A stretch of 64,000 nt of DNA from Halomonas sp. SSL-5 (lineage in GTDB: Bacteria > Pseudomonadota > Gammaproteobacteria > Pseudomonadales > Halomonadaceae): NCBI RefSeq assembly GCF_030708455.1, contig NZ_JAUYWF010000004.1:1-64000 (forward strand), given 5' to 3'. This document shows, piece by piece, positions 1 through 12,275 of this stretch. The stretch's first letter is position 1. Each line of letters begins with the position of its first letter. The translations under genes were made by a program, and so were the position numbers. The notes under the pieces were generated by a model that saw only the letters and a program-made list of their open reading frames with translations, was not told where the DNA came from and did no database searches.

Positions 1-422
1 GTGCCCTGGGGCAGGCCGGTCAGGGCGGCGAGCATCTGGCCGGTCTGGTTGTTGTCGGTGTCGATGGCCTGCTTGCCGAGGATCACCAGGCCCGGCTGCT
101 CCTCTTCCACCAGCTTGGCCAGGGCCTTGGCCGCGCCCAGCGACTCGACGCGTTCGTCGGTCTCGACGTGGATGGCGCGGTCGGCGCCCAGCGCCAGGGC
201 GGTACGCAGCTGCTCCTGGGCGGCCTTGGGGCCGACGGTCACGGCGACCACCTCGGTGGCCACGCCCTTTTCCTTCAGGCGCACCGCCTCTTCCACGGCG
301 ATCTCGCAGAAGGGGTTCATGGCCATCTTGACGTTGGTGAGGTCGACGTCGGAGTTATCCGGCTTGACGCGGATCTTGACGTTGTAGTCGATGACGCGTT
401 TGACCGCGACGAGTACTTTCAT
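1..422 (-). CDS. etfB: Electron transfer flavoprotein beta subunit (C-terminus off the window)
   Basis: Beta subunit of the heterodimeric electron transfer flavoprotein, which takes electrons from acyl-CoA and related dehydrogenases and passes them to ETF-ubiquinone oxidoreductase. The visible 140 residues start [20 protein letters not shown] and include the early family motifs [20 protein letters not shown] and [15 protein letters not shown], the AMP-binding part of the fold. The gene runs leftward out of the window, where etfA is expected. The start is the ATG at 422, preceded by a GAGG-type ribosome binding site. It is divergent from the ETF-QO gene at 799, its direct redox partner. Confidence 0.95.
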   Translation of the reverse strand, partial: MKVLVAVKRVIDYNVKIRVKPDNSDVDLTNVKMAMNPFCEIAVEEAVRLKEKGVATEVVAVTVGPKAAQEQLRTALALGADRAIHVETDERVESLGAAKALAKLVEEEQPGLVILGKQAIDTDNNQTGQMLAALTGLPQG

Positions 423-798
423 GATTTCCTCGCTTGGTTCTCGGGAGTTGAACCATCACAAATCCAATGGTGCGGAACTGCACTTCGCACCTACCTGAAA
501 CAGGCCGCATAGAACGGCGTGGCATGCTCTTATATGTTTCATGCGAGCGTTTGATAGGCGCCGCATCGAAAAAACTCTTCCAATGTGCCATACCCTTGCG
601 CACGGCAACAATCCCAATATTGGCCCCCTCTCCGAATCCCCGACCGGCATGACACCGGCATTGGGCGATCGCAGGGGTGACCTCATTGACCTATTATGCC
701 TATCATGGGGATAGGCTAGAAGCAAACGACCGTTTTAAATTGGTTCGACGTTGGTGGCAGGCACATCACCGTCGATTCGGGCAGCCAGGAGAGAACAG
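423..798. promoter_or_regulatory. Divergent promoter region between etfB and ETF-QO
   Basis: This 376-bp spacer holds no convincing gene. It is more A+T rich than its flanks. On the minus strand TATAAG (529-534) is a possible -10 for etfB. On the plus strand TTGACC (686-691) lies next to a small inverted repeat, GCCTATC (698-704) and GATAGGC (710-716), about 80 bp before the ETF-QO start; it could be an operator or part of the leader. No -10 with good spacing was found there, so the promoter assignments are tentative. Confidence 0.35.
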
Positions 799-2466
799 AT
801 GGAAGAACAAGTCGAACGCGAATCCATGGAATTCGATGTCGTCATCGTCGGCGCGGGCCCTTCCGGGCTGGCCTCGGCGTGCCGGCTGATGCAGCAGGCG
901 AGCGAGGCGCAACAGGAGCTTTCCGTGTGCGTGGTGGAGAAGGGCTCCGAGGTCGGCGCCCATATCCTCTCCGGCGCCATCTTCGAGCCCCGCGCCCTGC
1001 AGGAGCTGTTTCCCGACTGGGAGGAGCGTGGCGCACCGCTGACCACCCCGGCCAGCCGCGACGAGGTCTACCTGCTCAAGGACGCCGAGAAGGGCCAGAA
1101 GCTGCCCAACGCCCTGGTGCCCCCCTCCATGCACAACACCGGTGGCGAGATCACGCGCTACGTGATCAGCGCCGGCAACCTGTGCCGCTGGCTGGCCGAG
1201 CAGGCCGAGGGGCTGGGCGTGGAGATCTTCCCGGGCTTCGCCGCCCAGGAGGCGATCGTCGAGGAGGGCGTGGTCAAGGGCATCCTGATCGGCGACATGG
1301 GCGTGGGCGCCGATGGTCAGCCCAAGGACGGCCATATGCCGGGCATGGAGCTGCGGGCGAAGTACACCTTGTTCGCCGAGGGCGCCCGGGGGCATATCGG
1401 CAAGCGCCTGATCGAGGAGTATCGCCTCGACGCGGGCAAGGACCCCCAGCACTACGGCATCGGCCTCAAGGAGCTGTGGGACGTGCCCGCCGAGAAGCAC
1501 GAGCCCGGCCTGGTGCTGCACGGCTCCGGCTGGCCCCTGGACAAGCACACCCATGGCGGCTGGTTCCTCTACCACGGCGACAACCAGCAGGTGGTGGTGG
1601 GGCTGATCATGGACCTCTCCTACCAGAATCCCTGGCTCTCGCCCTTCGACGAGTTCCAGCGCATGAAGCACCACCCGGTGCTGGCCAAGCACCTCGAGGG
1701 CGGCAAGCGGGTCGCCTACGGCGCCCGGGCCATCGCCAAGGGCGGGCTGAACTGCCTGCCGAAGATGACCTTCCCCGGGGGCCTGCTGATCGGCTGCGAC
1801 GCCGGCACCCTCAACTTCGCCAAGATCAAGGGCCTGCACACCGCCATGAAGTCCGGACTGGTGGCCGCCGAGGCGGTGTTCGAGGCGGTGGCCAGGGGCG
1901 ACGAGGGCGGCCAGGAACTCACCGCCTTCACCGAGAAGTGGGAATCAAGCTGGGCCTACGCCGAGCTCAAGGAGAGCTCAAGCTTCGGCCCGGCAATCCA
2001 CAAGTACGGCACCGTCATGGGCGGCGCCTACAATTTCGCCGACCAGCTGTTGCGGGGCAAGCTGCCCACCGTCCACGACACCACCCCGGACCATGCCGCA
2101 CTGAAGCCGGCCAGCGAATTCGAGAAGATCGACTACCCCAGGCCCGACGGCAAGCTCTCCTTCGACAAGCCCTCCTCGGTGTTCCTCTCCAACACCAACC
2201 ACGAGGAGGACCAGCCCTGCCACCTGAAGCTGGCCGACCCGGAGCTGCCGATCCGCGACAACCTGCCGGAGTACGCCGAGCCGGCAAGCCGCTACTGCCC
2301 GGCCGGGGTCTACGAGGTGGTCGAGGATGACGCAGGTAACCCCAAGTTCCAGATCAACTTCCAGAACTGCGTGCACTGCAAGACCTGCGATATCAAGGAC
2401 CCGGCCCAGAACATCACCTGGGTGGCGCCGGAGGGCGGCGGCGGGCCGAACTACCCCAATATGTAA
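799..2466 (+). CDS. etfD: Electron transfer flavoprotein-ubiquinone oxidoreductase
   Basis: Inner-membrane-associated iron-sulfur flavoprotein that oxidises reduced ETF and reduces ubiquinone, linking fatty and amino acid oxidation to respiration. The 555-residue product has an N-terminal FAD dinucleotide-binding motif (VVIVGAGPSGLASA, about residues 12-25) and a C-terminal 4Fe-4S ligand set (CPAGVYE, then CVHCKTCDIKDP), as in the family, and is full length. The ATG at 799 is chosen over an upstream in-frame start because a GGAGA ribosome binding site precedes it. A strong hairpin follows the stop. It is divergent from etfB. Confidence 0.95.
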   Translation: MEEQVERESMEFDVVIVGAGPSGLASACRLMQQASEAQQELSVCVVEKGSEVGAHILSGAIFEPRALQELFPDWEERGAPLTTPASRDEVYLLKDAEKGQKLPNALVPPSMHNTGGEITRYVISAGNLCRWLAEQAEGLGVEIFPGFAAQEAIVEEGVVKGILIGDMGVGADGQPKDGHMPGMELRAKYTLFAEGARGHIGKRLIEEYRLDAGKDPQHYGIGLKELWDVPAEKHEPGLVLHGSGWPLDKHTHGGWFLYHGDNQQVVVGLIMDLSYQNPWLSPFDEFQRMKHHPVLAKHLEGGKRVAYGARAIAKGGLNCLPKMTFPGGLLIGCDAGTLNFAKIKGLHTAMKSGLVAAEAVFEAVARGDEGGQELTAFTEKWESSWAYAELKESSSFGPAIHKYGTVMGGAYNFADQLLRGKLPTVHDTTPDHAALKPASEFEKIDYPRPDGKLSFDKPSSVFLSNTNHEEDQPCHLKLADPELPIRDNLPEYAEPASRYCPAGVYEVVEDDAGNPKFQINFQNCVHCKTCDIKDPAQNITWVAPEGGGGPNYPNM

Positions 2467-2495
2467 GCTGCAAGCCAGCAAGTAGCGTAATGACG

Positions 2496-2533
2496 ATCGC
2501 CCCCATGGAAAGACCATGGGGGCGATTCTTCTT
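2496..2533. terminator. Terminator after ETF-QO
   Basis: A perfect 13-bp stem (2496-2508 with 2514-2526, loop AAAGA) is followed by TCTTCTT. It lies between the convergent ETF-QO gene and the sulfurtransferase gene and may serve both strands. Confidence 0.8.
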
Positions 2534-2576
2534 CCAGCTTCAAGTGTATGGCTGACAGCTCCGGACGAAGCCCGGC

Positions 2577-3401
2577 TCAGTCGCCGGTCGCCACCGGACG
2601 CGCCGGGTCGCGAATCCACTCGCTCCAGGAGCCGGGATAGAGGCGCGGCAGCGGCCGGCCGGCCACCGCATAGGCGAGGATGGTGTGGCAGGCGGTGACC
2701 CCGGAGCCACAGTAGGCCACGGCCTGCTCGGCCCGGGGCAGTTCTTCGTCGAGTCGTGGGGGACTCTTGAAGTGACCATCGGCGCCCAGGTTCTCGGCGC
2801 TGGGGCGGCAGATCGCTCCCGGGACATGGCCGGCTACCGGGTCGATGGGCTCGGCCTGGCCGCTGAAGCGCTCGCGACTGCGGGCATCCAGCTTGAGGGC
2901 GCGTCCCGAGAAGACCTGCTCCGCCGAGACCCAGGCATCGTCGCGATAGGCGGGAGACCAGTCGGCGGGACGCGGCGCCACGTCATCGCCCTCGCGCAGC
3001 TCACCACCGTGTCCCAGCCAGGCCTGGATGCCACCGTCCAGCACCCGCACATCGGGGTGACCGGCCCAGCAGGCCAGCATCCACCAGGCCCGTGCGGCGG
3101 CCAGCTGCCCGCCCATGTCGTCGTACACCACCACCGGCACATCCGGCCTCACCCCCAGGCGCTGGAGGGTCGCGGTAAACGCCTCCTGTCGCGGCAGGGG
3201 ATGACGCCCGCCCTCCCCCGGCGGCGCCGCCAGGTCACGATCCAGGTCGAGGTGGTGGCTGCCCGGCAGGTGGGCCTTCCACCACAGGCCGTGGCCGGCA
3301 TCGGGATCCCCCAGGCGGGCCCGGCAGTCCAGCAACCGCGGGGGTCGTGCCCCCTCCAGGGCCTCCTCCAGCTCCCAGGCGGCGATCAAGGGTTGGCTCA
3401 T
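2577..3401 (-). CDS. sseA: Thiosulfate/3-mercaptopyruvate sulfurtransferase
   Basis: Two-domain rhodanese of 274 residues. The family moves sulfur from mercaptopyruvate or thiosulfate to cyanide or thiols. The C-terminal domain has the active-site loop CGSGVTAC with the catalytic cysteine at about residue 231; the CGSGVT form is typical of mercaptopyruvate sulfurtransferases. The N-terminal rhodanese domain (LLDCRARL, then VVVYDDMGGQLAARAWW-like sequence) has an aspartate where a cysteine would be and is inactive, as usual. Its start codon overlaps the helicase stop by 4 bp (ATGA), so the two are probably translationally coupled. The substrate is inferred from the loop only. Confidence 0.85.
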   Translation of the reverse strand: MSQPLIAAWELEEALEGARPPRLLDCRARLGDPDAGHGLWWKAHLPGSHHLDLDRDLAAPPGEGGRHPLPRQEAFTATLQRLGVRPDVPVVVYDDMGGQLAAARAWWMLACWAGHPDVRVLDGGIQAWLGHGGELREGDDVAPRPADWSPAYRDDAWVSAEQVFSGRALKLDARSRERFSGQAEPIDPVAGHVPGAICRPSAENLGADGHFKSPPRLDEELPRAEQAVAYCGSGVTACHTILAYAVAGRPLPRLYPGSWSEWIRDPARPVATGD

Positions 3402-5593
3402 GCGCGTTCTCCGTTGAGCAGTTCGATGGGCGCCCGGCGAGCGATCAACCGTCGTCGGCCGGCATGGCGAAAGCGCACCTCGATCACCGGGTTGTCCGGA
3501 TCCCCCTCCACCAGGTCGATCTCGCCTTCACCGAACACAGCATGGCGCAGGCGCTGGCCCACGTCGAAGTCGCGGTAGTCACGCCTGGCCTCGGCGACTC
3601 CATCGCCGCTGTCGACCAGCGGCAGCTCGTGGCCCAGCCTCGCCAGGTAGTGACGCACCAGCGCGGGACGCGACACCTCGATGGCCCCTTCGCCCTCCCC
3701 GCCCAGTCGTCGGGCCAGGCGATCACACTCCTCCCAGGCACTCTCGGCGAGGAAGCGGCTGGGACGATGGTCGCCACCATCATGCAGCAGCAGCAACCGC
3801 TCCCGGGCCCGGGTGATCGCCACGTAGAAGAGCCTGCGCTCCTCCTCGAGCCGCTGCGGCGACAGCGGGTTGTCGCGGGTGTAGTGGGGAAAGTCCTGTT
3901 CGTTGACGCCGGCGAGGGCCACCAGGGGCCACTCCAGCCCCTTGGCACCGTGCACGGTGTTGATCAGCACGCCATCATCGCGGTTCTCCACCGGGCGGCT
4001 GAGCAGTTCCACGAAGGCCTCGGTATCGTTGCCCAGCTCGCCGGCCTGCTCCTTGAGCACGTCGAGCAGGCGCACATCCTCCTCGCCCTTGTCGCGACGC
4101 GCCGCGGCACGCTTGAGCACCTTTTCGGCATCGACCTCGGCCACCACGTACTCGAGCAACTCGACCGGGGGGCGGGTCGCCAGCCGTGGCAATTCACAGA
4201 GCAGCGCCCAGCGCTTCTTGAGGGTACGCTTCTGGTGGGGCCTCAAGGGAGCCAGCAGCGGGTCATGGGGCCCCGGCCAGCGCTGGCTCTGGGCCAGCTG
4301 CCGGGCCAGTGCCTCGAGGCGCTCGCGGGCCACGAAGGGCGTCGGCTGACCGAACAGCAACGCGAGATGCGCGGGATCACGCAGCAGGCCTGGGTCACAT
4401 GCCAGGCGCAGGTAGCCGGCCAGCGCCTGCACAAGCGGCAGGCGGAAGACGAAGCGGTCCTCCCGCGCCAGGCGAAAGGGGATTCCCTCGCGCAGCAGCG
4501 CCAGCTGCAGCGGCACGGAGAGGGCCCAGCTGCGCACCAGCACACAGGCCTCGGCAAGCGCCCGGCCCTCCCGCTGCCACGCGGCCAGGCCATCCAGCAG
4601 GCCACGACTGCCCTGGCCGGCCTCGATCCGGGTCAGCGGGTTGCCGGGGGCCGCCAGGCACTGCTGGTCGGGGCGACGTCGGTTGGCCTCGATGGCGTGG
4701 TTGGCCGCCAGCGCCAGGGCATGACCGTGGCGGAAAGTGGTGGAGAGCGGATAGTCCACGGCCACCCCGAAGGTGGCGGTGAAGCGCTGGAGCATGGTCT
4801 CCGGATGGGCACCACGCCACTCGTAGATGCACTGGTTGGCATCCCCCACCGCCATCACCTCGGCACGCTCGCCGGCGAGCAGCGCCAGCAGCCGCTGCTG
4901 GGCGACGTTGATGTCCTGATACTCGTCGATGATCACGTGATCGAGGTAGCCCTGGATGCGACCGCGCAGGCCGCCATCCGCTTCCAGCGCGCGCAGGGGG
5001 CGATAGAGCAGGTCGGCATAGCCCATCAGGCCATGCTGCTCCAGCAGCGCCTCGACCCGCTCGAAGGCGGCCGGGAAGTAGCGGGTCTCCTCGCCGTAAT
5101 CCAGCCGCTCGTGGAGTTCGGCGGCGGGCAGCATCTCGGCCTTCACCAGGGCACAGAAGTGGGCGAGGGCCTCGAGTCGATCGGCATCCAGCGCCGACTC
5201 CCTGGCCTCGGCGTCCTGGTCCCCCAGGGAGAGCTGGGTGGCCTGGCGCAGCAGGCGCTCGAGCTGCCAGTCGGCGGTGAGCAGCTGGCGGGGCGCCAGC
5301 GCCCCCCAGCGGGTCAGGCTGCCACTCAGCCGGTGGCCCAAGGAGTGGAAGGTGCGCACATCCGGCAGCCGCTGGCCCGCGGGGGCCATGGCCGCCAGGC
5401 GCGCCTGGAAGTCCTCGCGTGCCGACCGGTTGAACATCAGCACCAGGATACGCTGCGGCGCCACCCCCCGTTCGAGCAGGTGCAGCACCCTCGCCACCAT
5501 GGTGGTGGTCTTGCCGGATCCCGCCACCGCGGCGACACGCGCGTGCCCGGCGCCATGCTCGACCACGGCGCGCTGTTCATCGGTCAGCCGCAC
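3398..5593 (-). CDS. UvrD/Rep-family superfamily 1 DNA helicase
   Basis: ATP-dependent 3'-5' type helicase of 731 residues. Motifs in order: Q-motif and Walker A (LTDEQRAVVEHG, then AGSGKTTT with Lys28), motif II VIIDEYQDIN, motif III GDANQCIYEWRG, motif V NTVHGAKGLEWP and motif VI VAITRARERL. It is similar in size to UvrD and Rep but its N-terminus and C-terminus are not those of either canonical protein, so the paralogue is left unnamed. The C-terminal tail (FGEGEIDLVEGDPDNPVIEVRF) resembles the Tudor-like end of UvrD/PcrA enzymes. It sits between DUF1285 (10-bp overlap upstream) and sseA (4-bp overlap downstream), probably in one transcript. Confidence 0.9.
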   Translation of the reverse strand: MRLTDEQRAVVEHGAGHARVAAVAGSGKTTTMVARVLHLLERGVAPQRILVLMFNRSAREDFQARLAAMAPAGQRLPDVRTFHSLGHRLSGSLTRWGALAPRQLLTADWQLERLLRQATQLSLGDQDAEARESALDADRLEALAHFCALVKAEMLPAAELHERLDYGEETRYFPAAFERVEALLEQHGLMGYADLLYRPLRALEADGGLRGRIQGYLDHVIIDEYQDINVAQQRLLALLAGERAEVMAVGDANQCIYEWRGAHPETMLQRFTATFGVAVDYPLSTTFRHGHALALAANHAIEANRRRPDQQCLAAPGNPLTRIEAGQGSRGLLDGLAAWQREGRALAEACVLVRSWALSVPLQLALLREGIPFRLAREDRFVFRLPLVQALAGYLRLACDPGLLRDPAHLALLFGQPTPFVARERLEALARQLAQSQRWPGPHDPLLAPLRPHQKRTLKKRWALLCELPRLATRPPVELLEYVVAEVDAEKVLKRAAARRDKGEEDVRLLDVLKEQAGELGNDTEAFVELLSRPVENRDDGVLINTVHGAKGLEWPLVALAGVNEQDFPHYTRDNPLSPQRLEEERRLFYVAITRARERLLLLHDGGDHRPSRFLAESAWEECDRLARRLGGEGEGAIEVSRPALVRHYLARLGHELPLVDSGDGVAEARRDYRDFDVGQRLRHAVFGEGEIDLVEGDPDNPVIEVRFRHAGRRRLIARRAPIELLNGERA

Positions 5594-6144
5594 GTGGCCT
5601 CGCCGTCGGCCAGGCCCAGCGGATGCCAGGCGCCTCCGCTCTCGAGTCCCAGGGCGTCGCGCCCGTCACCCAGGGTGAACGGCACGGCCTCCTCGACCAG
5701 CCGGTAGAAGACGTTGCGACCGAGGCGCGCGGCCAGGCCGAAGCGCACCGGGACCTCGGGCACGCACTCGCCGGCGGGCGTCTCGCTGAGGGTGAAGGGA
5801 TGATCGGCATCCAGCGCCAGGCGGTCGCCCATGTTGGTGGTCAGCCACCAGAGGCCGTCGGCGCCTCGCTCGGCGTCGACCACCAGGAAGGCGCGGTCCT
5901 CGACCTGGATCAGCTGCTTCTCGACCGGAGTGACTAGCGCATGGCGGCCATCGGCCTCCCGACGCAGGATGGTGGAGAGCAGGCGCACCAGCCGCGGACG
6001 CGACATGACGGTGCCCTCGTGGATCCAGCGCCCATCGGCGGCGATCACCAGGTCCATCTCGCCGGCGTGTTCGGGGTGCCAGTCCCCCACCGGAGGAATC
6101 TCGCCCTCGGGGTCGATGCGTGCGACCAGCGGTTCCAGGTCCAT
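5584..6144 (-). CDS. DUF1285 family protein
   Basis: Protein of 186 residues that matches the uncharacterised DUF1285 family by its pattern: an N-terminal PVGDWHPEHAGEMDLVIAAD-like segment (trp-rich start, then a beta-rich body) and a central VEDRAFLV and LWWLTTNMGD stretch. No catalytic motif, signal peptide or membrane segment is visible. The start is the ATG at 6144, directly behind a strong GGAGGA ribosome binding site; the longer open frame upstream runs into tatD and is rejected. The stop overlaps the helicase start by 10 bp. Function is unknown; position between tatD and the helicase suggests cotranscription only. Confidence 0.75.
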   Translation of the reverse strand: MDLEPLVARIDPEGEIPPVGDWHPEHAGEMDLVIAADGRWIHEGTVMSRPRLVRLLSTILRREADGRHALVTPVEKQLIQVEDRAFLVVDAERGADGLWWLTTNMGDRLALDADHPFTLSETPAGECVPEVPVRFGLAARLGRNVFYRLVEEAVPFTLGDGRDALGLESGGAWHPLGLADGEATCG

Positions 6145-6154
6145 CGTCTTCCTC

Positions 6155-7003
6155 CTACTTGACCAGTCCGGCGCCCTGCAGGATGCCACGCATCTCCTCG
6201 GAGGCCTCCGGGGCGGCGGCACGGAACAGTCGATAGAAGTTGGCGGTGGTCTGCATGGCGACCTCATCCACGCTGATACCGCGCTCGGCGGCGATGCATT
6301 CGGCCACCTCCACCACCCAGGCCGGCTCGTTGGGGTTGCCGCGATGGGGCACCGGCGCCAGGTAGGGGCTGTCGGTCTCGATCAGCAGCCGGTCCAGGGG
6401 CACCTGCCTGGCGACCTCGCGCAGCGCCTTGGCGCTATGGAAGGTCACGATCCCGGACAGCGAGATATAGAAACCGTGGCGCACCGCCTCCCGGGCCATC
6501 TCGAGGTCCTCGGTGAAGCAGTGCAGCACGCCGCCGACAGCGGGATCGGTATGTTCCCGGATCAGCGCCAGCGTCTCGTCGCGTGCCTCCCGGGTATGGA
6601 TGATCACCGGCAGTTCCAGTTCGCTGGCGGCGATCAGCTGGCGGCGGAAGCGCTCGCGCTGGACCTCCCGGGAGGGCACCTGGTCCGGCGCCTTCTCCAG
6701 ATAATGATAGTCCAGCCCGCACTCGCCGATGGCCACCGCGCCGTAGCGGTCGGCGGTCTCCTTGATGGCCTCGAGGGTCGGCTCCTCGGCAACCCGGTGC
6801 AGGGGGTGGACACCGGCGGAGATCACCACGTCAGCATGCTCCCGGGCGATGGCAGCGACGCCGGGAACGTCATCCAGGGTGACGCCGATGGCCAGGAACT
6901 GCTTGACCCCGCGTGCCCGGGCGGCTTCCAGGGTGGCGGCGAGGTCGCCGTTGTGGGTGGAGGGGTCGAGTCGGTCGAGATGGCAGTGGGAATCAACGAA
7001 CAT
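6155..7003 (-). CDS. tatD: TatD family metal-dependent deoxyribonuclease
   Basis: TIM-barrel hydrolase of 282 residues. It begins MFVDSHCHLDRL, giving the HxH metal site. Further metal ligands are seen in IGECGLDYHY (Glu and His region), LPVIIHTREA, GVLHCFTED and LIETDSPYLAP, all standard for TatD DNases, which degrade DNA exonucleolytically and are linked to repair. Gene order (holB, pilZ, tatD) matches that of Pseudomonas, where this paralogue follows pilZ. The start at 7003 fits the family N-terminus exactly. Confidence 0.92.
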   Translation of the reverse strand: MFVDSHCHLDRLDPSTHNGDLAATLEAARARGVKQFLAIGVTLDDVPGVAAIAREHADVVISAGVHPLHRVAEEPTLEAIKETADRYGAVAIGECGLDYHYLEKAPDQVPSREVQRERFRRQLIAASELELPVIIHTREARDETLALIREHTDPAVGGVLHCFTEDLEMAREAVRHGFYISLSGIVTFHSAKALREVARQVPLDRLLIETDSPYLAPVPHRGNPNEPAWVVEVAECIAAERGISVDEVAMQTTANFYRLFRAAAPEASEEMRGILQGAGLVK

Positions 7004-7043
7004 GCAGTGAAGTACCGATAGAGTGAATGGCTCCGGTCGAGGC

Positions 7044-7379
7044 TCAGAGCGTATAGGTCGGCATGCCCTTGTCGAGATGCCCGGCGAGCAGGTTCTCGAT
7101 GCGGTCACGCACGGTCTGGTCGGCGGCGCTGAAGTGGATGCCCACCCCCGGCATGCGGCGGCCGGTGACACCCTCCGGCGAGACCCACACCACCTGGCCG
7201 GTGACCGGCACGCGCTCGCTCTCGCCGGGCAGCGTCAGCAGCAGGTAGATCTGCTGGCCCAGTTCATAGCGCTCGCGAGTGGGCACGAAGATGCCGCCCC
7301 GCTCGAGCGCCGGCATATACGCCGACAGCAGGGTCTGGACGTCCTGGATGTTCAGCGACAGAGCCTTCTGGGCGGCCAT
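7044..7379 (-). CDS. pilZ: Type IV pilus assembly PilZ protein
   Basis: Small 111-residue PilZ-domain protein. In Pseudomonas the orthologue in the same position between holB and tatD is needed for type IV pilus biogenesis. The domain core is visible (GGIFVPT, TGQVVWVSPEGV, MPGVGIHFS), but the RxxxR motif needed for c-di-GMP binding is missing from the N-terminus, as in true PilZ. The start is the ATG at 7379, behind AAGGAGG. The function is transferred from the family; no other pilus gene is in the window. Confidence 0.88.
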   Translation of the reverse strand: MAAQKALSLNIQDVQTLLSAYMPALERGGIFVPTRERYELGQQIYLLLTLPGESERVPVTGQVVWVSPEGVTGRRMPGVGIHFSAADQTVRDRIENLLAGHLDKGMPTYTL

Positions 7380-7410
7380 GGGCCCCTCCTTAACGTTATC
7401 GGGCGCCGCA

Positions 7411-10071
<2,661 letters not shown>

Positions 10072-10096
10072 CGGAGTCCTCGTGAGTCGATAGGGG

Positions 10097-10900
10097 TCAG
10101 GGGCAGGCGTAGCCCAGCAGGGCGTGGGCCTCGGCCTGGAAGGAGCGATGTGCGGCGCCGAGCGTCCAGCGGCAGCGCTCGGCACCTGCCGCATCATCGA
10201 GGCGCACGACCGGCCAGACGCCTTGCACGGAGTTGCCCAGCCACGCCGCCTCGGCACCCACCAGCGCCTCGTCTCCCGCCTCGACCTCGTGGATATCGAG
10301 GCGCGAGATCAACGCCTCACGCAGGGTGCCCGCCACCCCGCAGCGCTCGAGACGCGGGGTCTCCAGCCGCCCGGCACGCTGCCAGAAGAGATTCATGGCG
10401 GTGGCCTCGATCAGGCGCCCCGCCTCATCGCTGAGCAGCCCCTCGGCAATGCCGTCGTCGCTCCACTCGGCCCGCGCCAGCACGTTTTCCAGGCGATTGA
10501 GATGCTTGATCCCGGCGAGCAGCGGCTGGCTGGCGAGGCGCAGCCGACAGTGGCGCACCCGCACCCCCATCTGCCAGCGCGACTCGACGGGAGCAAAGTC
10601 GGCAAGCTGCCAGCGCAGCCGCGGCCGGGGGGATGCCGGCGGACGATAGCCGCGCCCGCCGCTGCCCCGGGTGAGCGTCAGCTTGAGCACCTCGAGCCCG
10701 GGGCCGGCCTCGGCCAGGGGGGCGGCCAGGTCATGCTCTGCCGGCATGGGAATGCCCAGAACATGGCATCCCCGGGCCAACCGCGCCAGATGCTCGTCCC
10801 ACAGCAGCGGGCGGCCACCCCTGACCAGGATGGTCTCGAAGAGGCCATCACCATAGGCGGCGCCGCGATCGTCCAGCGGCCAGGCAGCCTGCTCACTCAC
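10097..10900 (-). CDS. pabC: Aminodeoxychorismate lyase
   Basis: Fold-type IV PLP enzyme of 267 residues that releases pyruvate from 4-amino-4-deoxychorismate to give p-aminobenzoate for folate. Seen: DRGAAYGDGLFET near the start, the PLP lysine in GIKHLNRLENV (about Lys132), and NLFWQRAG and GVAGTLREAL. The GTG at 10900 is chosen as the start because it fits the family length and follows a GGAGG sequence; an upstream ATG would overlap fabF by 38 bp. Branched-chain or D-amino acid transaminases share the fold, but the fab-pabC-mltG context supports PabC. Confidence 0.9.
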   Translation of the reverse strand: MSEQAAWPLDDRGAAYGDGLFETILVRGGRPLLWDEHLARLARGCHVLGIPMPAEHDLAAPLAEAGPGLEVLKLTLTRGSGGRGYRPPASPRPRLRWQLADFAPVESRWQMGVRVRHCRLRLASQPLLAGIKHLNRLENVLARAEWSDDGIAEGLLSDEAGRLIEATAMNLFWQRAGRLETPRLERCGVAGTLREALISRLDIHEVEAGDEALVGAEAAWLGNSVQGVWPVVRLDDAAGAERCRWTLGAAHRSFQAEAHALLGYACP

Positions 10901-10916
10901 GCGGGGCTCACCCTCC

Positions 10917-12155
10917 TCAGACCCGGGTGAAGACCAGGGTGCCGTTGGTGCCACCGAAGCCGAAGGAGTTCGACAGCGCCACGTCGATCTTCATCTCCCG
11001 GGCGGTATGCGGCACATAGTCGAGGTCACAGCCTTCCTGGGGGTTGTCCAGGTTGATGGTGGGCGGCGCGACCTGGTCACGGATCGCCAGTATCGAGAAC
11101 ACCGCCTCCACGGCACCGGCGGCGCCCAACAGGTGGCCGATCATCGACTTGGTGGAGCTCACCGCCACCGACCTGGCCGACTCGCCCATCACGCGCTTGA
11201 CGGCGCGGCTCTCGGCGAGATCCCCGGCGGGCGTCGAGGTACCGTGGGCGTTGATATAGTCGATCGCCGCCGGGTCGAGGCCGGCATCACGCACGGCGTT
11301 GGCCATGGACAGGGCCGCGCCGCTGCCGTCCTCGGGGGGGGCTGTCATGTGATAGGCGTCATCGCTCATGCCGAAACCGGCCATTTCCGCGTAGATGGTC
11401 GCCCCGCGCGCCTTGGCATGCTCGTACTCCTCCAGCACCAGTACGCCGGCACCGTCCGAGAGCACGAAGCCGTCGCGGTCGCGATCCCAGGGGCGGCTGG
11501 CGGCCTGGGGGTCATCGTTACGGGTAGACAGCGCCCGTGCCGCCGAGAAGCCACCCAGGCCCAGCGGCGTAGTGGCCATCTCGGCGCCACCGCAGACCAT
11601 CACGTCGGCGTCGCCATAGGCGATGGTCCGCGCGCTGTAGCCGATGTTATGGGTGCCGGTGGTGCAGGCGGTGGTGATCGCGATATTGGGACCGCGGAAG
11701 CCATGCTGGATCGCCAGATTACCGGAGATCATGTTGATGATCGAACCGGGCACGAAGAACGGCGAGATGCGCCGCGGCCCGCTCTTCAGCAGGGCGTTGT
11801 GGTTGTGCTCGATCATCGGCAGCCCGCCGATGCCGGAGCCGATGGCCACCCCGATGCGACCGGCGTTCTCCTCCGTGCACTCGAGACCGGCATCCTGGAT
11901 CGCCTGCCCCCCGGCCGCCATGCCGTACTGGATGAACAGATCCATCTTGCGGGCTTCCTTGGGGTTCAGATAGGGACTGATATCGAAGTCCTTCACCGAA
12001 CCGCCGAAGCTCGTGTTGAAGCCGCTGACATCGAAGTGCTGGATGGGGGCGATGCCGCTCTTGCCGGCCACGATGTTGCGCCAGCTCTCTTCCACGCTAT
12101 TCCCCACCGGCGTGACCAGGCCAAGGCCCGTCACCACTACCCGTCTACGTGTCAT
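10917..12155 (-). CDS. fabF: Beta-ketoacyl-ACP synthase II
   Basis: Condensing enzyme of 412 residues that elongates acyl-ACP with malonyl-ACP. The Cys-His-His triad is visible: cysteine in [14 protein letters not shown] (about residue 163), histidine in [12 protein letters not shown] and histidine in [15 protein letters not shown]. It ends [11 protein letters not shown]. It is preceded by acpP with an intrinsic terminator between them and probably has its own promoter at 12215-12220. pabC follows after 16 bp. Confidence 0.97.
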   Translation of the reverse strand: MTRRRVVVTGLGLVTPVGNSVEESWRNIVAGKSGIAPIQHFDVSGFNTSFGGSVKDFDISPYLNPKEARKMDLFIQYGMAAGGQAIQDAGLECTEENAGRIGVAIGSGIGGLPMIEHNHNALLKSGPRRISPFFVPGSIINMISGNLAIQHGFRGPNIAITTACTTGTHNIGYSARTIAYGDADVMVCGGAEMATTPLGLGGFSAARALSTRNDDPQAASRPWDRDRDGFVLSDGAGVLVLEEYEHAKARGATIYAEMAGFGMSDDAYHMTAPPEDGSGAALSMANAVRDAGLDPAAIDYINAHGTSTPAGDLAESRAVKRVMGESARSVAVSSTKSMIGHLLGAAGAVEAVFSILAIRDQVAPPTINLDNPQEGCDLDYVPHTAREMKIDVALSNSFGFGGTNGTLVFTRV

Positions 12156-12214
12156 CAGCGTTCCTCCAGGCGTCCAGGATGATTGCGGCCCGAGCGGGCC
12201 GCCTGTTTCGGCGC

Positions 12215-12220
12215 ATTATA
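12215..12220 (-). promoter_or_regulatory. Candidate fabF -10 element
   Basis: A perfect TATAAT on the minus strand stands in an otherwise very G+C-rich spacer about 60 bp before fabF and downstream of the acpP terminator. No good -35 is seen at 16-18 bp, so this is only a candidate. Confidence 0.4.
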
Positions 12221-12275
12221 ACGAGTCTCCCCGCGACATGCCGCCCCGACAAGCCACACGCGTGCCGTTCGGGTG

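Noticed and set aside
766..1839. Open frame of 357 codons opposite the ETF-QO gene
   Set aside because: Shadow frame with His/Leu/Gly-rich composition and no recognisable motif.
3347..5707. Open frame of 786 codons on the plus strand opposite the helicase gene
   Set aside because: High G+C content keeps stop codons rare in the reverse frame. The helicase motifs on the minus strand are complete.
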